Origin: Lonepinella koalarum
GTDB taxonomy: Bacteria; Pseudomonadota; Gammaproteobacteria; Enterobacterales; Pasteurellaceae
Length of the DNA stretch: 64,000 nt
Assembly: GCF_042926695.1 (NCBI RefSeq)
Contig: NZ_CP170642.1
Location: forward strand, 1,674,001-1,738,000
Direction: 5' to 3'
In this document: positions 58,136 through 64,000 of the stretch, one piece after another
Numbering within the stretch: the stretch's first letter is position 1
Layout: each line of letters opens with the position of its first letter
Position numbers and translations under genes: made by a program
Notes under the pieces: model-generated
Database searches by the model: none
Seen by the model: only the letters and a program-made list of their open reading frames with translations
What the model was told of the DNA's origin: nothing

Positions 58136-59065
58136 ATGCAATTGATCCGCAACCTAACGCATTTTCCAGCCAATTTTCCATCATGTGCGTTAACCATCGG
58201 CAATTTTGACGGCATTCATTTAGGGCATCAAAAAATCTTAACGCATCTAAAAGAAAAGGCTCGAGTATTAAATTTACCCACAGTCGTGATGATTTTCGAG
58301 CCACAACCTCGGGAATATTTTCAAGGGGAAAACGCACCCGCAAGATTAATGCGATTGCGAGATAAGTTACATTATTTTCAACAAGCTGGCATAGATTATG
58401 TGATCTGCACCAAATTTGACCGTACTTTTGCACAACAAACCGCACAAAATTTCATTAGTGAGTTATTAGTCAATAAATTAAATGTTAAATTTCTCAGTAT
58501 CGGTGATGATTTCCACTTCGGACAAGCCAGACAAGGCAATTTTGCTTTACTCCAGCAAGCAAGCCCAAAATATGGATTTGAAGTAGAAAATAACCGCACT
58601 TTTTGCTTTAATACATTACGAATTAGCAGTTCTGCCATTAGACAAGCTTTAGCAGAAGATCGACTAGCGGATGCAGAAAAATTGCTCGGCAGACCTTATT
58701 GTATCTGGGGAAAAGTGATCCATGGTCAAAAACTCGGACGTACCCTAGGTTTTCCTACGGCAAATATTCACTTACATCGCCAAGTCAATCCCATTAAAGG
58801 GGTATATGCGGTGCAAGTAAAATTAAATGGTAATCAAATTGTGCAAGGTATTGCGAATATCGGGCAACGTCCAACTGTGCAAGGTACGATACAATTATTA
58901 GAAGTTCATCTATTTGATTTTAATCAGAATCTATATGGAAAAAATATCCAAATTGAATTTTGCTATAAACTACGCAACGAAATAAAATTCGCCACCCTTG
59001 ATGCTTTAAAACAACAAATTAAGCTAGACGAAGATATTGCCAGAGCTTATTTTAATTCCAAATAA
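58136..59065 (+). CDS. ribF: Bifunctional riboflavin kinase / FAD synthetase
   Basis: The 309-residue protein has an N-terminal FAD synthetase domain (LTIGNFDGIHLGHQKIL, ISSSAIRQAL) and a C-terminal riboflavin kinase domain (KLGRTLGFPTANIHLH, GVYAVQVKL, NIGQRPTV). It makes FMN and then FAD. An uptake sequence lies inside near 58594. Confidence 0.96.
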   Translation: MQLIRNLTHFPANFPSCALTIGNFDGIHLGHQKILTHLKEKARVLNLPTVVMIFEPQPREYFQGENAPARLMRLRDKLHYFQQAGIDYVICTKFDRTFAQQTAQNFISELLVNKLNVKFLSIGDDFHFGQARQGNFALLQQASPKYGFEVENNRTFCFNTLRISSSAIRQALAEDRLADAEKLLGRPYCIWGKVIHGQKLGRTLGFPTANIHLHRQVNPIKGVYAVQVKLNGNQIVQGIANIGQRPTVQGTIQLLEVHLFDFNQNLYGKNIQIEFCYKLRNEIKFATLDALKQQIKLDEDIARAYFNSK

Positions 59066-59078
59066 CCACATTAACAAA

Positions 59079-59113
59079 AGTGCGATAAAAAACAAAATTT
59101 TTAACCGCACTTT
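59079..59113. repeat. Imperfect inverted uptake-sequence pair between ribF and nfuA
   Basis: AAAGTGCGAT and ACCGCACTTT flank an A/T-rich core between the convergent genes. One arm deviates by one base (GCGAT for GCGGT). It is a likely bidirectional terminator. Confidence 0.6.
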
Positions 59114-59134
59114 GCTTTCTAATAGCGAACAACA

Positions 59135-59722
59135 TTAATAATAAGAATGCTCACCGCGTTGGTGTTCAGTCACATCTTTTGCCCCTTTTAATTCATTCGG
59201 AAACATTTCGACTAATTGTTTTTCTACACCGTCTTTTAAGGTCACATCCACCATTGAACAACCGTTACAACCACCACCAAATTGTAAAATAGCGTAGCCG
59301 TCATCGGTTAATTCGATTAACGTAATACGTCCACCATGACTTGCTAATTGGGGATTAATTTGGGTTTGAATGACATAGTCCACACGCTCAATTAACGGTG
59401 CATCATCTGATACCTTACGCATTTTAGCATTAGGTGCTTTTAAGGTTAATTGTGCCCCTAATTCTTCCGTAACATAATCAATTTCTGCATCTTCCAAAAA
59501 CGGCAAACTGACTTCATCCACAAAGGCAGAAAACGTATCATATTGTAATTCTGTATCCGTATCTTCTACCGCATTGGTTGGACAATAAGACACGCCACAT
59601 TCTGCACTTGGTGTACCGGGATTGACCACAAAAATACGAATATTAGTCCCCTCTTCTTGCTGATCTAATAACTTACGAAAATGCGCCTGTGCGGCGGCTG
59701 AAATAGTAATCTGTTGCATCAT
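59135..59722 (-). CDS. nfuA: Fe-S biogenesis protein NfuA
   Basis: The 195-residue protein has an N-terminal A-type-like domain (ITISAAAQAHFRKLLDQQEEGTN) and a C-terminal NifU domain with the CxxC cluster ligand motif in FGGGCNGCSMVDVTLK. It carries and delivers 4Fe-4S clusters under stress. It follows comF by about 66 bases, the same order as E. coli gntX-nfuA. AAGGAAACAAC precedes the start; a second ATG follows. Confidence 0.96.
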   Translation of the reverse strand: MMQQITISAAAQAHFRKLLDQQEEGTNIRIFVVNPGTPSAECGVSYCPTNAVEDTDTELQYDTFSAFVDEVSLPFLEDAEIDYVTEELGAQLTLKAPNAKMRKVSDDAPLIERVDYVIQTQINPQLASHGGRITLIELTDDGYAILQFGGGCNGCSMVDVTLKDGVEKQLVEMFPNELKGAKDVTEHQRGEHSYY

Positions 59723-59788
59723 GTTGTTTCCTTAATCTTACTGATTTTGTCAGAAATGATACGCTGAGATTGTTCTTTATGCAAATTT

Positions 59789-60475
59789 TTATGTACGAGC
59801 AAGTCCCCAAACTTGAATATGTTGGACCCCCATTTTGCGTAACTGTTTAGCGATTTCATTCATCGTTGAACCTGTGGTAATCACATCATCAAGGATGCAG
59901 ACCGATCTATAGTTGCATTTTGTTAGTTTATTTTGCACCATAAATGCATTTTTTAAATTGTTACGCCGAGCTTTAGCGGTTAAACCTCGCTGGCTATGGG
60001 TATTTTTAGTGCGTAACAAAAGATCTTCTCGCACCGGAATATTTAACCAACGAGCCAGCCATTTTGCCAGTAATGCTGCTTGATTATAACCTCGTTGCCA
60101 GTGACGAAAATGATGTAATGGAACGGGTAAAATCACATCAGGCAAAGACAAAGCATGGGTACGTCTTGCATTTCGCACCGCTAAATAAAGCAAGCGTGCT
60201 AAACTCCGATCTAACCAAAATTGCCCTTGGAATTTAAAACGATGAATCAAGGTAGATAAAGGTTCGGAATAACGTCCAATAATCACCATTTGTTGCCATG
60301 CTGGTTCTTGCTGTAAGCATTTGCCACAACGCAATTCATCACGAGTTAATTCTGCCCCACAGCAACCACAATAAGCAAAACGGTAAATCTCCGCATTACA
60401 ACGGCTACATAAACCATGGTACCCTATTGCTAATTTCTGCTGACATTTCACACAACTTAAAGCGAACCAGTTCAT
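59789..60475 (-). CDS. comF: ComF-family phosphoribosyltransferase-like protein
   Basis: The 228-residue protein has an N-terminal zinc-finger region with several CxxC pairs (CVKCQQ, CSRC, CGCCGAE, CGKC). A phosphoribosyltransferase-fold domain with CILDDVITTGSTMNEI follows. ComF (GntX in E. coli) is needed for DNA transformation in Haemophilus, probably in the cytoplasmic handling of incoming DNA. The upstream region carries a motif shared with the comEA-like gene. Confidence 0.9.
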   Translation of the reverse strand: MNWFALSCVKCQQKLAIGYHGLCSRCNAEIYRFAYCGCCGAELTRDELRCGKCLQQEPAWQQMVIIGRYSEPLSTLIHRFKFQGQFWLDRSLARLLYLAVRNARRTHALSLPDVILPVPLHHFRHWQRGYNQAALLAKWLARWLNIPVREDLLLRTKNTHSQRGLTAKARRNNLKNAFMVQNKLTKCNYRSVCILDDVITTGSTMNEIAKQLRKMGVQHIQVWGLART

Positions 60476-60549
60476 TTTATTTTATTCTTGATGTTAATTT
60501 GTGATATTCTTATTAAAAAGCCAAATAATCACAAATAGCAACTGAAATA

Positions 60550-60573
60550 TTTGGAATACAAATCACAAAAATT
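60550..60573. promoter_or_regulatory. Motif shared with the comEA-like upstream region (copy 2)
   Basis: TTTGGAATACAAATCAC plus A-run matches the copy at 40899-40922 at 22 of 23 positions. It lies about 85 bases upstream of comF and 28 bases upstream of the membrane-protein gene at 60601. It has one good CRP half-site. Confidence 0.5.
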
Positions 60574-60600
60574 TATTATATTAAGATAAAGGAGTATAAA

Positions 60601-61104
60601 ATGGCTGATCCACATATCCAGTCACCAATGGACTTTTTAGACTATCTCACAGTATGTTTATATCGCACAGGATTTATTCTGGCGGCAATTTTCACCGCAC
60701 TTCTCCCCTACTACGAATTTGCTCAAATTGGTATTTTAGCGGCAGCGTTGCTTTGTGCTTCATCATTGCATATTTATCTCAAAAAATTCCGCTTGTTGTT
60801 GCAATTTGCTACTTGGTTAGCGCTATTTTTCCAGATTATCGGGCAAACAGAACTCGCCTTGGGAGCTGCGTTAGTGACACTAGGTGGGCTTTGTTTTAAA
60901 GAATATTTTTGCTTCCGCATTTTTGCGTTAAATCTGATGCCAATTTTTGTAGCCTTATTATGGTTGACTAAAGTGGCTGAAATAATAATCGGATTACAAG
61001 TTCTTTCTGTGATTTGCACCGCACTTTTTGCCGTATTAGCGATTCAAAAATGGCGTATGCCATTGCATTTTGATATTGGAGATAAGGGAAAATATCAAAT
61101 CTAG
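60601..61104 (+). CDS. Small integral membrane protein (DUF2301-like)
   Basis: The 167-residue protein has five or six hydrophobic helices after an MADPHIQSPMDFLDYL start, with a cysteine-phenylalanine-rich turn (KEYFCFRIFALN). It has the look of the uncharacterised DUF2301 family, but I am not certain. AAAGGAG precedes the start. It is divergent from comF and shares the upstream motif with it. Two uptake sequences lie inside the gene, near 60696 and 61018. No function can be assigned. Confidence 0.75.
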   Translation: MADPHIQSPMDFLDYLTVCLYRTGFILAAIFTALLPYYEFAQIGILAAALLCASSLHIYLKKFRLLLQFATWLALFFQIIGQTELALGAALVTLGGLCFKEYFCFRIFALNLMPIFVALLWLTKVAEIIIGLQVLSVICTALFAVLAIQKWRMPLHFDIGDKGKYQI

Positions 61105-61115
61105 CAATTAACTTG

Positions 61116-61134
61116 GCTCCCTAGTAAAGGGAGC
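61116..61134. terminator. Weak hairpin between membrane-protein and Cof genes
   Basis: GCTCCCT and AGGGAGC pair over 7 bp around a 5-base loop, between two convergent genes. No U-run follows, so termination is uncertain. Confidence 0.4.
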
Positions 61135-61141
61135 TAAACCA

Positions 61142-61954
61142 TTAATCAATTAACCCTGTTTTGTGCAGAAAACGAGCGATCCCGTCTTGTTCAATATGAT
61201 CGGTTTCAAAATCTGCAACGGCTTTCAATTCATCACAAGCATTACCCATTGCCACCCCCACACCAACGGTAGTTAACATTTCCAAATCATTTAAGCCGTC
61301 ACCAAATGCCATTGCATTTTCGATAGATAAATTTAAATGCTTAAGTAAATGCAAAATACCACGTGCCTTAGAACCTTGAGCATCAAATAGATCGACCGAT
61401 TGTTCATGCCAACGAACCGTTTTTAGTCCCTTTAACACCCCAGAATCTGCCACTAATTGATCTTTGCTTTCATCATAAAAGGGCAAAATTTGAAATACAT
61501 CATGTGTCTGGTAATAGTCTTTATCAATATGGTAATCCGTTTGCAATGGATCTAACGCACTACGCACTTGATCAGTAATTGCTGATACGGCTAAATGTTC
61601 GTTTGACACAAAGGCATAATCAAACCCAACAGATTCAAAAAATGCGACGACTTCTGTAATCTTTTGCGGTGGAATCGGTAGCTTATCCACTACGTTGCCC
61701 TGATGTATCACATATTGTCCATTCATGGTGACAAAGGTATTCATTCCAGTTTGTTTAGCTAATGCTTTGATTTTAGGTGGAAAGCTACAAGGTGAACGCC
61801 CTGTGGCAATAGCCGCAATAATCCCTTTTTGTTGTAATTTTTGAATGCTAGACAATATGCTTTCAGGTAACAAATCCTTATCTTTAACTATGAGTGTTTC
61901 GTCAATATCAAAAAATACAATTTTAATTTGATCGCTTAAATTAGGTAAATTCAT
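61142..61954 (-). CDS. Cof-type HAD-IIB phosphatase
   Basis: The 270-residue protein has HAD motif I in VFFDIDETLIVKDKDLL, motif II around IAAIATGRSP, and motif IV in AMAFGDGLNDLEMLTTVGVGVAMGNA. A large type IIB cap lies between. Relatives dephosphorylate sugar phosphates, pyridoxal phosphate or FMN; the substrate is open. Divergent from tpx. Confidence 0.92.
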   Translation of the reverse strand: MNLPNLSDQIKIVFFDIDETLIVKDKDLLPESILSSIQKLQQKGIIAAIATGRSPCSFPPKIKALAKQTGMNTFVTMNGQYVIHQGNVVDKLPIPPQKITEVVAFFESVGFDYAFVSNEHLAVSAITDQVRSALDPLQTDYHIDKDYYQTHDVFQILPFYDESKDQLVADSGVLKGLKTVRWHEQSVDLFDAQGSKARGILHLLKHLNLSIENAMAFGDGLNDLEMLTTVGVGVAMGNACDELKAVADFETDHIEQDGIARFLHKTGLID

Positions 61955-62045
61955 ATAAAATCCTTGAACTCTTGATTAAAATATCCCATTATTATGAATG
62001 AATTTGGGCTTAGGGTTAAGTATTATTTATTTATAGGAGCATAAA

Positions 62046-62543
62046 ATGACACAAGTAACATTAGCAGGAACCCCCATTGAAGTAAAAGGACATTTCCCAC
62101 AAGTGGGTGAAACCGTTGAAAATTTAGTTTTTACTAACACCAAACTAGAAGACGTTGCTTTAAACGACTTTGCTGGCAAACGTAAAATCTTAAATATTTT
62201 TCCAAGTATTGATACGGGGGTTTGTGCTACCTCAGTACGTACTTTTAATCAAAAAGCGGTAAATTTAGCCAATACTGTCGTGCTTTGTATTTCTGCCGAC
62301 TTACCTTTTGCGCACGCTCGTTTTTGTGGCGCGGAAGGCATTGAGAACGTGCAAACGCTATCCACTTTCCGTGATAAATCTTTACACACTAAATTAGGCG
62401 TAGATATTGCCAGTAGCGGTTTAGCAGGTTTAACTTCTCGTTCAGTCATTGTGTTAGATGAAAATAACAAGGTATTGCATTCTGAATTGGTGAGTGAAAT
62501 TAAAAGTGAACCAGATTATGAACAAGCATTAGCGGTTCTGTAA
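62046..62543 (+). CDS. tpx: Thiol peroxidase
   Basis: The 165-residue atypical 2-Cys peroxiredoxin has the peroxidatic Cys in FPSIDTGVCATSVRTFN and the resolving Cys in FAHARFCGAEGIENV. It reduces lipid and alkyl peroxides with thioredoxin in the periplasm or cytoplasm. GGAGCATAA precedes the start. It is monocistronic with a strong terminator. Confidence 0.96.
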   Translation: MTQVTLAGTPIEVKGHFPQVGETVENLVFTNTKLEDVALNDFAGKRKILNIFPSIDTGVCATSVRTFNQKAVNLANTVVLCISADLPFAHARFCGAEGIENVQTLSTFRDKSLHTKLGVDIASSGLAGLTSRSVIVLDENNKVLHSELVSEIKSEPDYEQALAVL

Positions 62544-62569
62544 AAAATAAGCCACAGCGTGGCGTAACC

Positions 62570-62597
62570 ATAACCCCGTACGCCAGTACGGGGTTAT
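62570..62597. terminator. Terminator between tpx and nagA
   Basis: ATAACCCCGTAC and GTACGGGGTTAT pair perfectly over 12 bp around GCCA between convergent genes. A smaller GCCAC/GTGGC hairpin lies just before (62551-62563). Confidence 0.82.
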
Positions 62598-62605
62598 ATC
62601 TACAT

Positions 62606-63748
62606 TTAATCCAACTGCCAAACCCCATTTACGGCTGTATTTTCTACTTTAAAATCATGGGTAAACACCGTTAAATTAGCAATTTTGCCGACTTCAATGG
62701 AACCAAGTTTATCATCTACACCGATCGCTCGAGCAGGATAAAGGTTACACATTCTCAAACTTTCATCTAATGGAATACCCACTTCTTTCACGGCATTTTC
62801 GACACTTTCAATCATGGTGATAGACGAACCACTTAAAATGCCGTTGCCGTCAACACATTTGCCGTCTCGCACATAAATAGTTTTACCTACGAAAGTAAAT
62901 TCTTTAATATCTGAACCCGCTGGTGCAATGGCATCTGTAACGATACAAAGTTTATTCCCTTTGGTACGTTTAGCGATTTTTACGTTGCCAAAATCCACAT
63001 GCAAACCATCCACAATAATCCCTGCATAAATATCATCAGAATCCAATACCGCACCAACTACTCCCATATCTCGTCCGGAGCTAATCGGTGACATCGCATT
63101 ATGTAAGTGCGTTGCAAAAGTAATCCCTTTTTTGAAAGCATCTTTTGCCACATCATAAGTTGCATTAGAGTGACCGATAGATACCACCATACCAGCTTTG
63201 ACAAAATCAGGCACATATTTTACGCTTGGGTTATCCGCTGCTAAGGTAAGTTTAGTAATCACATCTGCATTCGCACAGAGAAAATCTTTCATCTCCGGGG
63301 AAACTTCACGGATATATTCAGGCTGATGCGTACCTTTTTTAGCCACACTCAAATAGGGACCTTCCAAATGCAAACCTAAGGCTTGGTTTTGGTGTTTGGC
63401 TAAATATTCTCGCATAATTTTCACCGCAGTTTTCATATCGTCATCAGGAGATGTGATAAAGGTTGGTAAAAAGCTAGTCGTCCCCGAACGTACATTGGTG
63501 TCTTGCATAATCTCAAGGGTTTCCACGCTAGTTTGATCATTAAACATCACGCCACCACAACCGTTTAATTGTAAATCAATAAATCCAGCTGTAAGGTTAT
63601 TACCTTTTAAATCAAAATGTTGAATATCATGAGGTAAATGTTCTTGGCGAACAATATCCACAATTTTATCATTATCCACGATGACGGCATGACCATACAA
63701 CACATTATAGCCGGTATAGATCACGGCGTTCGTTAAAGCATATTTCAT
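62606..63748 (-). CDS. nagA: N-acetylglucosamine-6-phosphate deacetylase
   Basis: The 380-residue amidohydrolase has GFIDLQLNGCGGVMFND, the metal-binding Glu in LHLEGPYLS and His residues in ISIGHSNAT-like (VSIGHSNATYD) and ATHLHNAMSP. The catalytic Asp is in CIVTDAIAPAGS. It converts GlcNAc-6-P to glucosamine-6-P for NagB, whose gene precedes it on the same strand. The nag genes process GlcNAc from NagE uptake and from NagZ recycling. Confidence 0.96.
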   Translation of the reverse strand: MKYALTNAVIYTGYNVLYGHAVIVDNDKIVDIVRQEHLPHDIQHFDLKGNNLTAGFIDLQLNGCGGVMFNDQTSVETLEIMQDTNVRSGTTSFLPTFITSPDDDMKTAVKIMREYLAKHQNQALGLHLEGPYLSVAKKGTHQPEYIREVSPEMKDFLCANADVITKLTLAADNPSVKYVPDFVKAGMVVSIGHSNATYDVAKDAFKKGITFATHLHNAMSPISSGRDMGVVGAVLDSDDIYAGIIVDGLHVDFGNVKIAKRTKGNKLCIVTDAIAPAGSDIKEFTFVGKTIYVRDGKCVDGNGILSGSSITMIESVENAVKEVGIPLDESLRMCNLYPARAIGVDDKLGSIEVGKIANLTVFTHDFKVENTAVNGVWQLD

Positions 63749-63797
63749 GTTATATTCCTTAAAAGCGTTTAGGGCGTAAAAATATCTAGTTATTCAT

Positions 63798-64000
63798 TTA
63801 GTCATTAACGACTGAATGAATAGCTCGGGCTTCTAACTCAGTAAAATATTTCACTGTTTTTACTTTTAATTCTTGCGTCGCTGGCTCATCACAGACCAAA
63901 ATATAATGGCGATGTTGTTGCAATGCACTAATCGTCCAGAAATGGTTTACACAGCCTTCCACGCCTGCTTGTACCGCAAACGCTTTATTATGCCCCGTGG
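63798..64000 (-). CDS. nagB: Glucosamine-6-phosphate deaminase, C-terminal part
   Basis: The frame enters from the right edge and its last 67 complete codons are visible: TGHNKAFAVQAGVEGCVNHF, then a segment ending HSVVND. This matches the NagB C-terminus, including the VEGCVNH allosteric region and the conserved CDEPATQELKVKTVKYF. NagB converts glucosamine-6-P to fructose-6-P and ammonia. nagA follows after 49 bases, so nagB-nagA form an operon. The N-terminal active-site part is outside the window. Confidence 0.94.
   Translation of the reverse strand, partial: TGHNKAFAVQAGVEGCVNHFWTISALQQHRHYILVCDEPATQELKVKTVKYFTELEARAIHSVVND

Overview
The window is a chromosomal segment of a Pasteurellaceae bacterium. 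The 9-base DNA uptake core AAGTGCGGT (or its complement) recurs through most of it, often as inverted pairs that double as transcription terminators. Base composition is AT-rich, and many proteins closely resemble Haemophilus/Pasteurella/Aggregatibacter types (RbsK, HisB, MurJ, RcpA/TadA, NagA/NagB). The species cannot be named from the sequence alone. No insertion sequence, prophage or CRISPR array was seen.

Layout. 1-6.0 kb (minus strand): an RbsR-controlled catabolic operon, tctC-tctB-tctA, a DapA-family lyase, rbsK, an inserted mazEF-type toxin-antitoxin (TA) pair, then rbsR running off the left edge. A CRP site and a long RbsR-type palindrome lie at its head. 6.1-6.8 kb: mqsRA. 7.0-9.3 kb: maeB. 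9.35-10.95 kb: a phosphoethanolamine-transferase-like membrane sulfatase. 11.0-22.5 kb (minus): a complete tad/flp pilus operon (flp1-flp2-tadV-rcpCAB-tadZABCDEFG). 23.2-32.9 kb: a NagE-type PTS permease, a BglG/LicT-type antiterminator, and a beta-glucoside operon (bglF, lipoprotein esterase, lipoprotein GH3 glucosidase, bglA) whose leader carries a CRP site, an antiterminator-binding hairpin and an overlapping terminator. 32.9-39.8 kb: yajQ, serB, smp, ald with a sodium symporter, purM-purN. 39.8-41.1 kb: a yafQ/dinJ pair with a frameshifted toxin, a ComEA-like protein and tRNA-Ser(GGA). 41.3-48.3 kb: a SulP transporter and the distal his genes (hisB, H, A, F, IE), split by vapBC and by a LysM lipoprotein gene. 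48.4-54.5 kb: rpsT, murJ, an EamA exporter, rlmC, nagZ, a YcfL-like lipoprotein and hinT. 54.7-61.1 kb: focA-pflB, ribF, nfuA, comF and a small membrane protein. 61.1-64.0 kb: a Cof-type phosphatase, tpx, nagA and the end of nagB.

How it fits together. The gene set describes a facultatively fermentative, host-associated organism: mixed-acid fermentation (pflB/focA), CRP-controlled use of alternative sugars and amino acids, amino-sugar recycling (nagZ, nagA, nagB, nagE), natural competence parts (comEA, comF, uptake sequences) and adhesive Flp pili. Four TA modules lie in 45 kb, two of them embedded inside metabolic operons. The least-explained parts are the RbsR-controlled transporter/lyase/ribokinase operon and the four-gene beta-glucoside system with two exported lipoprotein hydrolases.
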